From contig NZ_JANCPR020000013.1 of NCBI RefSeq assembly GCF_028657195.3, positions 124,001 to 188,000 on the forward strand: a stretch of 64,000 bases of DNA, given 5' to 3'. The DNA is from Streptomyces iconiensis (GTDB taxonomy: Bacteria; Actinomycetota; Actinomycetes; Streptomycetales; Streptomycetaceae). Of this stretch, positions 51,973 to 60,642 are shown in pieces (the first letter of the stretch is position 1; each line of letters begins with the position of its first letter). The position numbers and the translations under genes are program-made. Below the pieces are notes generated by a model that was given only the letters and a program-made list of their open reading frames with translations, had not been told where the DNA came from and made no database searches.

Positions 51973-53478
51973 ATGAAGACCCTCGGCCACTGGATCGGCG
52001 GCAAGTCCGCCGAGTCCGTCTCCGGCTCCTTCGGGCCCGTCTACAACCCGGCGACCGGCGCCCAGCCCACGCGGGTCTCCCTCGCCTCCGTCGAGGAGGT
52101 GGACGCCGCTGTTGCCGCGGCCAAGGAGGCGTACCCGGAATGGTCGCGGTCCTCGCTCGCCAGGCGCACCGCGTTCCTGTTCAAGTACCGCGAGCTGCTG
52201 GACGCGCGCCGTGACGACGTCGCCGCGCTCATCACCGCCGAGCACGGCAAGGTGCACTCCGACGCGCTCGGCGAGGTCGCGCGCGGCATGGAGATCGTCG
52301 AACTCGCCTGCGGCATTCCCGAGAAGCTCAAGGGCGAGCTGTCCACGCAGGTCTCCACCCGCGTCGATGTGTCCTCCATCCGGCAGGCCGTGGGCGTCGT
52401 CGCGGGCATCACCCCGTTCAACTTCCCCGCCATGGTGCCGATGTGGATGTTCCCGCTCGCGATCGCCTGCGGCAACACCTTCGTCCTCAAGCCCAGCGAG
52501 AAGGACCCGTCGGCCGCCTACCTCCTCGCGGAGATCGCCTCCGAGGCCGGGCTGCCCGACGGCGTCCTCAACGTCGTCAACGGTGACAAGGTGGCCGTCG
52601 ACCGGCTGCTGACCCACCCGGACGTAGCGGCCGTCTCCTTCGTCGGCTCCACGCCCATCGCGCGGCACATCCAGGCCGAGGCCACCGCCAACGGCAAGCG
52701 CGTACAGGCACTCGGCGGTGCCAAGAACCACATGATGGTCCTCCCCGACGCCGACCTCGACCACGCCGCGGACAACGCCATCAACGCCGCCTACGGTTCG
52801 GCCGGTGAGCGCTGCATGGCCGTTTCCGTCGTCGTCGCCGTCGGCGACACGGGAGACGCCCTCGTCGGCAAGATCGCCGAACGTGCGGCACGCCTGCGCA
52901 TCGGCCCCGGCGACGACCCCGCCAGCGAGATGGGCCCGCTCATCACCCGCGAACACCGCGACAAGGTCGCCTCCTACGTCAGCGGCGCCGCGGCCCAGGG
53001 CGCCGAGGTCGTCGTGGACGGCACAGGGTTCACGGTGGAGGGTTCCTCCGAGTACAAGGACGGCTTCTTCACCGGGGTCTCGCTCCTCGACAAGGTCGAG
53101 CCCGGCATGGACGCGTACGACGACGAGATCTTCGGCCCCGTCCTGTGCGTCGTACGCGCCGAGACGTACGACGAGGCGATCACGCTCATCAACGGCAGCA
53201 AGTGGGGCAACGGCGCCGCCGTCTTCACCCGCGACGGCGGCGCGGCCCGCCGCTTCCAGCTGGAGGTCGAGGCCGGCATGGTCGGCGTGAACGTGCCGAT
53301 CCCCGTCCCCGTCGGCTACCACTCCTTCGGCGGCTGGAAGCAGAGCCTCTTCGGGGACCTGCACATCTACGGCAACGACGGCGTGCAGTTCTACACGCGC
53401 GGCAAGGTCATCACCACCCGTTGGCCCGACCCCGCTGACACCGCAGGCATCAACCTCGGCTTCCCCAGCAACAACTGA
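51973..53478 (+). CDS. mmsA: Methylmalonate-semialdehyde dehydrogenase (CoA-acylating)
   Basis: The 501-residue aldehyde dehydrogenase converts malonate or methylmalonate semialdehyde to acetyl- or propionyl-CoA, the last step of inositol and also valine breakdown. FNFPAMVPMWMFPLAIACGN and the catalytic-Cys segment GSAGERCMAVS are typical of MmsA/IolA. ATG 51973 has GAAAGG upstream and begins KTLGHWIGGKS. It closes the iol operon, and a hairpin follows at 53533-53570. Confidence 0.95.
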   Translation: MKTLGHWIGGKSAESVSGSFGPVYNPATGAQPTRVSLASVEEVDAAVAAAKEAYPEWSRSSLARRTAFLFKYRELLDARRDDVAALITAEHGKVHSDALGEVARGMEIVELACGIPEKLKGELSTQVSTRVDVSSIRQAVGVVAGITPFNFPAMVPMWMFPLAIACGNTFVLKPSEKDPSAAYLLAEIASEAGLPDGVLNVVNGDKVAVDRLLTHPDVAAVSFVGSTPIARHIQAEATANGKRVQALGGAKNHMMVLPDADLDHAADNAINAAYGSAGERCMAVSVVVAVGDTGDALVGKIAERAARLRIGPGDDPASEMGPLITREHRDKVASYVSGAAAQGAEVVVDGTGFTVEGSSEYKDGFFTGVSLLDKVEPGMDAYDDEIFGPVLCVVRAETYDEAITLINGSKWGNGAAVFTRDGGAARRFQLEVEAGMVGVNVPIPVPVGYHSFGGWKQSLFGDLHIYGNDGVQFYTRGKVITTRWPDPADTAGINLGFPSNN

Positions 53479-53532
53479 CCCGACGCGGACCGACTCGTTC
53501 CGTCCCGGTCCGACCCTTCCGCTCCGGCAAAG

Positions 53533-53570
53533 AGGAGAGGGCTCCGCCCCAACGGGCAGGGCCCTCTCCT
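53533..53570 (+). terminator. Terminator of the iol operon
   Basis: aggagagggc (53533-53542) pairs perfectly with gccctctcct (53561-53570), 55 bp after mmsA. Confidence 0.75.
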
Positions 53571-53586
53571 GGCTTGTGCGCGCTGC

Positions 53587-53690
53587 GGGTGCCCGGAGAC
53601 CGGACGTGCCTGGCGACCGGACGTGCCTGGCGACCGGACGTGCCTGGCGACCGGACGGGCCTGGCGACCGGCCGTGCCCGGCCGTGCCCG
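53587..53690. repeat. 17-bp minisatellite
   Basis: acgtgcctggcgaccgg is repeated exactly at 53604, 53621 and 53638, with a one-base variant at 53655 and more degenerate copies on both sides. There are no unique spacers. It lies after the iol terminator and before the WXG100-like cassette. Confidence 0.9.
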
Positions 53691-53809
53691 GCTCGGGCGA
53701 ACCCGGGAACCGAGGATGATCGCGCATCAGCGGGGTGCTTAGCATGTACACGGACGGACTGGCCGTCAGCGGGACATGCGGACGGGATGACGAGTGAGGG
53801 GGCCGAACG

Positions 53810-54367
53810 GTGGCTCAGGCGGAGGACGGGGCAGCGGACGCCGGATCGATGCGGCTGAACGGGGACGGCACGACGCCGGTCTTCGGACAGCAGGGCGGCA
53901 CCTTCGCGCCTCCGCGGTACGGACCACTCGCGCCGGCTTCCCCCGGTGGCCAACAGAGCGACCTCGCCCACTCTGAGGCCATGAAGCGGAAGGCCGCCGG
54001 CTACATCGAGCGGACGCTCGGCCCCGACACGCACAAGGCTTCGGTGATCGCCGACGAGGACAGCGAAGCGATCACGGGTAGCAAGGACGTTCCGTCCAGC
54101 GTGCGCCCCGGCGGAGGCGGCACGCTGAAGGGCTGGCGAGTGCGCGCGGCCCTGCAGACCCGTGCGTCGCGCTTCGGGCGGCGGGCCAAGAACCTGGAGA
54201 ACCGGCTGAAGGCGGAGCGGGAGACCCTGCTGGACGTCAACAAGCTGTTCGGGCACAACGAGACGCTCACCAGCAACGGCTTCAACAAGCTGCGCCCGTC
54301 GTCCGGCGCCGGGTTCGACGCACCGCCGGGACTGTCCGCACCCAAGAGCAAGTTGGACGATCTGTAA
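53810..54367 (+). CDS. Hypothetical protein, first gene of the WXG100-like cassette
   Basis: The 185-residue protein is unrecognised. It starts at GTG 53810 with a GAGGGGG site. The first 60 residues are Gly/Pro/Ala-rich and probably disordered. Residues about 105-150 (RASRFGRRAKNLENRLKAER) are strongly helical and charged, likely a coiled coil. The C-terminus ends PPGLSAPKSKLDDL. No signal peptide or membrane segment is seen. It lies 10 bp before the WXG-containing gene and may be its chaperone or secretion partner, by analogy with type VII secretion loci. Confidence 0.75.
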   Translation: MAQAEDGAADAGSMRLNGDGTTPVFGQQGGTFAPPRYGPLAPASPGGQQSDLAHSEAMKRKAAGYIERTLGPDTHKASVIADEDSEAITGSKDVPSSVRPGGGGTLKGWRVRAALQTRASRFGRRAKNLENRLKAERETLLDVNKLFGHNETLTSNGFNKLRPSSGAGFDAPPGLSAPKSKLDDL

Positions 54368-54377
54368 GGCGCCGGGC

Positions 54378-56678
54378 ATGACCATCGACTATGACGACAT
54401 CGTCCACGCGGACCTCAGCCCTCTTCAGGACGCGTCCAAGGCGTGGAAGAAGATGGGCGACCGCTACGGCACGCTGCACACCCACTACAGCGACCATGTC
54501 AAGGCGGCCGTGAACGCCGACACCTGGCGTGGCTACTCGGTCCTGAAATTCAAGGACCAGGCCCGGACCACGCTGGAGGAGTACGCGGGCGCCCGGGACG
54601 AGGCACGCGCCGTGAGCGGACAGTTGGATGAGGCGTACACCCTCCTCAAAGCGTGCAAGGACTTCGTGATCGAGGAGCGGGACGCCGCGGAGAAGTTCGG
54701 TATGGATGTGGACGCCCGCGGCAAGTGCACCATCAACCTCGGCAAGATGGACGACGACAAAGCGGAGACCTACCGCCGTAACCAACTCGCTCGCGAGGAG
54801 ACCGAACAGGCGTGGAACAAGCGGATAGCCGACGCGGTGAAGGCCACTCGCGAAGCTGACGAAAACATCCACCGGGCCATGGTCGCGGAGCCCGACGACG
54901 GGGACAAGGGGGTGCCGAACGGCTTCAACGGTGCCCTCAAGAGCGATGTGGGCGCCGCGAACGCGGACCGTGCCGACGAGCTGTACGAGAAGGTCAAGGA
55001 CGGCGACAAGCTCAATGCCAAGGAGCGCGACGAACTGACCAGCATCGTCGCGGCGAACAAGAAGGACCCCGAGTTCAGCCGCACCCTCCTCAACAGCCTG
55101 GGCGGCCCCGAGGGAGTCATCAAGACCCACAACAAGCTCGACGATCTCGCCTACTTCGACGCCAAGGGCGAGAAGAAGGACTACCTCTCCCTGGACCGCG
55201 GCCTTGCCACCGCGCTCGCGTCCGCTACCGGCAAGGACAGCGACGGCCGCACGGCCCGTCCCGGTGCGGCCCGTGCTTTCGCCAGTCAATGGCGCGAGGA
55301 GATGAAGGACGTCGGCCTCAAGAAGTTCGACCTGGAACTCGCCGCCGACGAGGCGGGCGGCCAGAAGGTGCGCGGATACCAGTCGATGGTCAGCCTCATG
55401 CAGCGCAGCGGGACCAAGTTCGACGGGGACTTCCTCCATGGCTTCGCCGACGACATCCGCGCCGCCGAGGACCCCAAAAAGGGCGGTGACAAGGACGTCT
55501 GGGACCTGGAAGGCGACTTCTACGGGGAGAAGGGAAAGGACAGCGGTGTCTACGACCACAGCGGCAAGGGGCGCTTCGCCAACGACCCGCTGGACGGTGT
55601 CCTCGACGTCATGAGCAAGAACCCTTCCGCCGCCACCGAATACCTCGACCCCGGCACAGGCGACGGCAAGGACCGGCTGGACTACCTCAAGAACGAGCGC
55701 GACTGGGAGCTTGTGGACAAGAAGATCACGCAGGTGTCCCCGAACGGCATGAGCCAGATCGTGCAGGTCGGGGACGAAGCGGCACCTGACGTGCGCAGCG
55801 GTTACGGCGCAGCGCTGGAGGCCGCAGCCACCGGCAACGCGCCGGGCACCGACGCCCCCGAGGATTTCGGGACGCACAGCAAGGCGGAGATCCGGGTGTT
55901 CGAGCACATGGTCGAGTCCTACGGCGCGGACGCCAAGCACGACCCCGAATCCATTCCCGGAAACCTCCGCCAGAACATGGCCAATGCCGTTGCCGCGTAT
56001 CCGCACGATGTGCACGACATTCTCGGCGTAGACATGGATCACTCCAACTCCAGTAATGCCACCGATCCCAATGGTGTCTCTGTTTCGGATAAGCAAATGC
56101 ACCAGTTCCTGCGCGGAATTTCCGAAGACGGTGGGGCTTTCCGTACTGTTCATGATTCTCAGGCCCGCATCATCGCCGAGGATGTGGCGGGATTGGATCA
56201 GCAGGATTTTGCTGGCAAGTCCAGAGAAGCGATGAATGTGACTGTGGAATCCGGTCGCACAATGGGAAGTCTTGATGAGATCCGTGCTTCCGTGCTAGCG
56301 AGCGATCGGGATGGGGAGATCGATCGGAACAACTGGAACAAGACATACCAATACCATGCGTTTGGAGCTCCGGTAACTGGAATCCCGTACGTCGGTGACT
56401 CGGTTCAGCGGCTGATCGACGTTGGTACAGGGCAGCACGCGGCAGCGCTCAATCAGGATGTGACGAACAAGACGCGTGAGCAGCTCATCGAATACTATTC
56501 TGACCATGGCTACCCTCGGCTCCGCGACATGTTGGAGGAGCGTGCGCGGGAGACTGGGGTTCCGCAAGCTGATCTCCAGGATGCAGGTAGTAACTATGGT
56601 CAGCTTCGGAGCGGTGCGGAAAACGCTTACAACGCCGGCATCGGTAGCACTCAGCGTAACGCTGAAGGGTTTAAGTAA
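54378..56678 (+). CDS. WXG100-like large protein, possible type VII-exported effector
   Basis: The 766-residue protein starts with a helical hairpin of about 100 residues containing W50-R-G52, the WXG turn of type VII substrates. A long charged middle region (about 110-500) rich in Lys, Asp and Gly follows. The C-terminal about 270 residues form a separate domain: PHDVHDILG, SEDGGAFRTVHDSQ, SREAMNVTVESGRTMGSLDE and EYYSDHGYPRLRDMLEERAR. This domain reappears in the next gene product. From about 56030 codons suddenly become A/T-ending, with AGA and CTA present, unlike the first two thirds. No nuclease or other catalytic motif is recognised. No signal peptide is present, consistent with WXG-type export; the effector role is inferred. 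Confidence 0.75.
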   Translation: MTIDYDDIVHADLSPLQDASKAWKKMGDRYGTLHTHYSDHVKAAVNADTWRGYSVLKFKDQARTTLEEYAGARDEARAVSGQLDEAYTLLKACKDFVIEERDAAEKFGMDVDARGKCTINLGKMDDDKAETYRRNQLAREETEQAWNKRIADAVKATREADENIHRAMVAEPDDGDKGVPNGFNGALKSDVGAANADRADELYEKVKDGDKLNAKERDELTSIVAANKKDPEFSRTLLNSLGGPEGVIKTHNKLDDLAYFDAKGEKKDYLSLDRGLATALASATGKDSDGRTARPGAARAFASQWREEMKDVGLKKFDLELAADEAGGQKVRGYQSMVSLMQRSGTKFDGDFLHGFADDIRAAEDPKKGGDKDVWDLEGDFYGEKGKDSGVYDHSGKGRFANDPLDGVLDVMSKNPSAATEYLDPGTGDGKDRLDYLKNERDWELVDKKITQVSPNGMSQIVQVGDEAAPDVRSGYGAALEAAATGNAPGTDAPEDFGTHSKAEIRVFEHMVESYGADAKHDPESIPGNLRQNMANAVAAYPHDVHDILGVDMDHSNSSNATDPNGVSVSDKQMHQFLRGISEDGGAFRTVHDSQARIIAEDVAGLDQQDFAGKSREAMNVTVESGRTMGSLDEIRASVLASDRDGEIDRNNWNKTYQYHAFGAPVTGIPYVGDSVQRLIDVGTGQHAAALNQDVTNKTREQLIEYYSDHGYPRLRDMLEERARETGVPQADLQDAGSNYGQLRSGAENAYNAGIGSTQRNAEGFK

Positions 56679-57499
56679 TGAGTCGGCGCATCACCGTCCT
56701 GTCTGTTTCCGTGGTTGCCGTGTTGTTGGTTCTCGGCGGGGCCGCGTTTGTGTTGTGGCCGGACGGGAGTGTGGCTGAGGCGAAGGAGCGGGAGCGGGCT
56801 TTTTGCTGGAAGGTCAGCGCGCGGGTGTCCTCGGGAGATGAGGGGGGCTCGGTGGCTGCGTGTGCGGCTCGGTTGGAGAGGGCGGGAAAGAGGGATCGGG
56901 CCGCATTGCGGGCGGAGGTTGCCGCTTATGCGCGGCACACGGCCAAGGAGTACGACCGGATGCCTGTGCCGGTGCAGCAGGCGTTGGCGCGGGCGTTGGC
57001 TGAGCGGCCTGAGCTTGTGTACGAGAGTCTCGCCTCGGACGGGTCGCGTACCTCTCTGGACCGTGCAGAACTGGCGTTCACAGTCCGCGCGATTGCCGGG
57101 AACGACGCGGCGCTGCGCACGGTGCGGTCGTCGCAGGAGGCGTACGTGCGGTCGCGGATCGAGTCGCTGACGCGGGCGGACTTCGACAAGGGCGAGGACA
57201 GTCGGCATGCGCTGCGCGTCACCAGGTCGGTGGGGCGTGTCATGGGGACTCTCACGTCCTGGTCCCAGAGCGGGCTGCCGGAGGACACCAGGGCCGAGCG
57301 CAGCGACTACTACGAGCGGCACGGCTATCCCCGTGTTCGCAACCAGTTGGAGGACCGTGCTCGTGCGCTTGAGGTGCCGCAAGACGACATCGAGGAAGCC
57401 GGTAGCCCGATGGGAGCACTGAAAATCGCACTCGAAGGGGCCTACAACGACGCCGCCAACGCCGCCGAGGCCGCCGCGCGCCACGCGGACGAGGACTGA
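56678..57499 (+). CDS. Membrane-anchored paralogue of the effector C-terminal domain
   Basis: The 273-residue protein has an N-terminal membrane segment (RRITVLSVSVVAVLLVLGGA) and then an all-helical extracytoplasmic domain. From about residue 85 it aligns along its length with the C-terminal domain of the preceding protein. For example, RPELVYESLASD matches YPHDVHDILGVD, GNDAALRTVRSSQ matches EDGGAFRTVHDSQ, and DYYERHGYPRVRNQLEDRAR matches EYYSDHGYPRLRDMLEERAR. Its ATG shares a base with the upstream TAA (TAATG), so the genes are coupled. It could be an immunity-like, anchoring or accessory protein. Confidence 0.8.
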   Translation: MSRRITVLSVSVVAVLLVLGGAAFVLWPDGSVAEAKERERAFCWKVSARVSSGDEGGSVAACAARLERAGKRDRAALRAEVAAYARHTAKEYDRMPVPVQQALARALAERPELVYESLASDGSRTSLDRAELAFTVRAIAGNDAALRTVRSSQEAYVRSRIESLTRADFDKGEDSRHALRVTRSVGRVMGTLTSWSQSGLPEDTRAERSDYYERHGYPRVRNQLEDRARALEVPQDDIEEAGSPMGALKIALEGAYNDAANAAEAAARHADED

Positions 57500-57608
57500 G
57501 CCCGGGCTGATCCGGTGTCAGGGGCCCGGCGGCAGGGGTTACCTGCTCTGACCTCGTCCGTCCCCGTATTCTCGGGGGCATGCAGCGAGATGTGCGAGGC
57601 CGATCTTT

Positions 57609-60002
57609 GTGAAGACGACGCCGCTGACGTGGCTACGGGCGCTCAAGGAGACGGCTGTCTCCGGGTTGACCGTGGAGCGGGCCTCGCTGACGCCGTTGAT
57701 CGCGGTGCGGGGGGCTTGCGGGGTGGCGATCGTGATCGGGGTCGCGTTGGCGGTCGGGTCGCCGCAGCTGGCGGTGTCCAGCGCCTTCGGGGCCTTTGCC
57801 TCGGGTATCGCGACGTTCCAGCGCAGTTGGCGGCCCCGGCCGGTGCTGGCGCTGGCGGCGGCTGCGGGGCTCGCGGTCTCCACGTTTCTCGGGTATCTGC
57901 TGGTCGGGTGGCCGCTCGCCTTTGTGCTGCTGCTGGCGCTGTGGGCGTTTCTCGCGGGCATGGCCTGGGGGATAGGGCCCACCTCGGGGGTGGTCGCCGC
58001 CTTCAACATCGCCGTCATGCTGATCACCGTCACGCTGCCGACCAGCGTCCTGGGCGCGCTCGGCCACGCCGGGCTCATCGCGGCCGGTGGGGTGGTGCAG
58101 GCGGGGCTGATCGTGGTGTTTCCCGTACGGCCGTGGGGCGAGCGGCGTGACACGCTGGCCGACGCGCTCGCGGGGGTCGCCGACTACGCGCGCAGGCTGC
58201 GGCACGACCCGATGGCGCCGTTCGACCCCGAGCCGCTGATCGAGGCGCGCAGCGCGGCTGCCGTCACTCCGCGTCAGGCGCGGCGCAGGCCACGGCAGTT
58301 GCAGGGGTACCGCGCGATGGCCGAACGGTTCCGCCCTGTGCTGGCCTCGCTCGCCGATCCCGTGGTCGGCGGTGCCCCGATGGTGGGGCCCGAGCGGGAC
58401 CGGGTGCGGGAGCTGCTGTCGGCCGCTGCGACGGTTCTGGACGCCACGGCCAGGGCCGTACGCCGCGGTGAGCGGGTACGCCTGCCCGACCAGGCGCTCG
58501 ATGTGCTGCGGGTACCCAAGAGCGGGCCGGTGCTGAGCGGCCCTGCGCGGCGGGCCGCGCTGCGGCTGATCGCGCTGACGGACGACGCGGTGGAGGCGGC
58601 GCAGGAGCCCGTCGAGGTGACCCGGCACGGGCTGTTGGCCAAGGTCACCTGGCACACGGCGGATGCCGGGGGGCGCAGACAGGGCTTTCCCGAGCGCTCA
58701 CGCGAGGTGGACGCGACCCTCGACGGGCCCTACGGTCCCGATCCCGAGGAGGAGGAAGCCGAGCGCAGGGCGCAGGAGGAGGCCGCCAGGGAGCCCCGCA
58801 GGAACGGCAAGGAGTCCCGTAAGGCAGGCAAGGAGTTCCGTAGGAGGGGGTCGGAGCGTGGCGCCGGCGAGGTCGGCGAGCAGGGCGGCGGCTCAGGACA
58901 CGCCCTCGCGCGGCAGCGCCATCTGCACATGCCGACCCTGGCCGGCCTCGTTCCCGTCGCCATCCGCGCGTTCCGCCGCGAACTGCACTGGACCTCGCCC
59001 ATCATGCGGCACGCGCTGCGGGTCAGCGCCGTCGCCTCGGCGGGCTATCTGCTGGGCAAGGCCCTGCCGCCCGTGCACGGCTACTGGATTCCGCTCACCG
59101 CTGTCATGGTGCTGCGGCCCGACTTCTCCCGTACCTACCAGCGGGGTGTGGGCCGGCTCGTGGGCACGCTGATCGGCGTCGCCCTCGGCGGGACGGTGAT
59201 GGCGCTGGTGAGCCCCGGCATCTATCTGAGTGCGGCGCTCGCGGTGGCCAGCGTGGCGTCGCTGTATCTGCTGATGCGGACCGGCTATGCCATCGCTTCC
59301 GTCTGTACGGGTGCCTATGTCGTCTTCCTGCTCGGCATCCTGGGCGCCGAGTGGTCGCAGACCGCCTACGAGCGGGTGGGGCTGACGGCGCTGGGCGGGG
59401 TGCTGGCGATGCTCAGTTACGCGCTCTTCCCCGCGTGGGAGACGCCGCTGCTGCGTGAGCGGCTGGCCGACTGGCTGGCGGCCAACGGGCGTTATGCCAT
59501 CTCTGTGCTGGACGCGTTCGCACAGCCGGCCGAGCGCACGCCGAGGCAGGTGCGTGAGGCGCTGCTGGACAGCCGCGCGGCCCGTCAGGAATGGGAACAG
59601 ACCGTCAGCAGAGCCGAGTCGGAACCGGTACGGCACCGGGGCAGGCTCTCGCACCGTTCGGCGACGGACGCGCAGTCGGCGCTGGTCACCATGGGCAGGG
59701 CCACGATGCTGCTGGAGGCGCTGATCCCCCGTTCGGACGCGCCTCCCGACGCAGGGGCTGGGGACTTCTCCTCGGCCCTCGCGCCCGCTGTCGCCGCGGC
59801 GGTCGCCGCTGTACGGGAGAGCGAGCCGCTGGAGTGGAGCGCCGTGCACGAGGCGCTGGCGCGCTGGTGGGAGCAGGTGGAGGCGCCGCCGCCCGTCGCG
59901 CTGCGGACGGCGGAGCTGCTCACGGACGCGCTGGACGACCTGGCCGAGGCGGTGGACCGCCCACACTCGGTCCGCGCGCGGGGCGGTGCCCACACCGGGT
60001 GA
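57609..60002 (+). CDS. FUSC-family membrane protein
   Basis: The 797-residue protein has two blocks of membrane helices (about residues 30-170 and 465-615), each followed by a soluble helical domain, as in FUSC/YccS-type transporters linked to efflux of aromatic acids. The second block contains HGYWIPLTAVMVLRPDFS and YQRGVGRLVGTLIGVALGG, the FUSC signature. A highly charged Glu/Arg/Lys linker (about 370-430) separates the halves. The GTG start at 57609 has only a weak ribosome site. Substrate unknown. Confidence 0.87.
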   Translation: MKTTPLTWLRALKETAVSGLTVERASLTPLIAVRGACGVAIVIGVALAVGSPQLAVSSAFGAFASGIATFQRSWRPRPVLALAAAAGLAVSTFLGYLLVGWPLAFVLLLALWAFLAGMAWGIGPTSGVVAAFNIAVMLITVTLPTSVLGALGHAGLIAAGGVVQAGLIVVFPVRPWGERRDTLADALAGVADYARRLRHDPMAPFDPEPLIEARSAAAVTPRQARRRPRQLQGYRAMAERFRPVLASLADPVVGGAPMVGPERDRVRELLSAAATVLDATARAVRRGERVRLPDQALDVLRVPKSGPVLSGPARRAALRLIALTDDAVEAAQEPVEVTRHGLLAKVTWHTADAGGRRQGFPERSREVDATLDGPYGPDPEEEEAERRAQEEAAREPRRNGKESRKAGKEFRRRGSERGAGEVGEQGGGSGHALARQRHLHMPTLAGLVPVAIRAFRRELHWTSPIMRHALRVSAVASAGYLLGKALPPVHGYWIPLTAVMVLRPDFSRTYQRGVGRLVGTLIGVALGGTVMALVSPGIYLSAALAVASVASLYLLMRTGYAIASVCTGAYVVFLLGILGAEWSQTAYERVGLTALGGVLAMLSYALFPAWETPLLRERLADWLAANGRYAISVLDAFAQPAERTPRQVREALLDSRAARQEWEQTVSRAESEPVRHRGRLSHRSATDAQSALVTMGRATMLLEALIPRSDAPPDAGAGDFSSALAPAVAAAVAAVRESEPLEWSAVHEALARWWEQVEAPPPVALRTAELLTDALDDLAEAVDRPHSVRARGGAHTG

Positions 60003-60032
60003 GCGCGGGGCGGTGCCCGCGCGGGCACCGCG

Positions 60033-60491
60033 CTACCGCACGTCGAACTCGTTGCCCTCGGGGTCGGCCATCGTCACATGGTGGCTGCCCGGTTCGACCA
60101 CCACGCGCAGCACCCGTGCACCCAGCCGCTCCAGCCGTTTGACCTCGGTGTCGCGGGCGTCGGGGCCCGCGTGGACGTCGATGTGGAGGCGGTTCTTGCC
60201 CTCTTTCTGCTCGGGCACGGTCATGAAGAGGAGCCTTCTGCCCAGACCCGTTCCGGTGTCGGGGTCGACGGCGTCGTGCGGATGACGTATCGCGGCGGCG
60301 TGCCGCCATGCCTTGCGGCCCCCGTGCAGCTCGTCGGTGACGATGAGCCCCTCGGTGATGGCGCCCATGCTGTGCAGGCGTTCGATGTGGGCGCTGTGGT
60401 CCTCAGCGGTGTAGCCGAGGGCCCGCTCCCAGAAGTGGGCCAGCTGATGGGGGTCTTCGCAGTCGATGACGAGCTTCCAGTCGAGAGGCAT
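60033..60491 (-). CDS. VOC-family (glyoxalase-like) protein
   Basis: The 152-residue protein has the paired beta-alpha-beta-beta-beta modules of the VOC superfamily. It begins LDWKLVIDCEDPHQLAHFWE and ends VVEPGSHHVTMADPEGNEFD, and NRLHIDVHAG is the middle strand pair. Many relatives are lyases, dioxygenases or drug-binding resistance proteins; no activity can be assigned. Convergent with the FUSC gene. Confidence 0.9.
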   Translation of the reverse strand: MPLDWKLVIDCEDPHQLAHFWERALGYTAEDHSAHIERLHSMGAITEGLIVTDELHGGRKAWRHAAAIRHPHDAVDPDTGTGLGRRLLFMTVPEQKEGKNRLHIDVHAGPDARDTEVKRLERLGARVLRVVVEPGSHHVTMADPEGNEFDVR

Positions 60492-60642
60492 GTCGCGTCC
60501 GTTCTGTGGTGCGGGCGGGGATCCGCTCGGTCGCGGGCTCCCCGGATGCCTGTTTCTTAACCGGGGCGCGGCAGGTCCGCAACTGCCAAGTGCGCACCTT
60601 TACGGGGAGAGTTGGTGCTGCCTCGCCACAAGGGGGCGCATG

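Noticed and set aside
53587..53690. CRISPR array
   Set aside because: The 17-bp units are directly adjacent with no spacers and no cas genes are present.
54282..56153. Leftward open frame opposite the WXG100-like gene
   Set aside because: No domain, and it stops where codon usage changes, which fits a shadow frame.
54378..56678. Known nuclease or ADP-ribosylating toxin domain in the effector-like protein
   Set aside because: No HNH, RHS, deaminase or ART motif could be found in the C-terminal domain, so no toxic activity is claimed.
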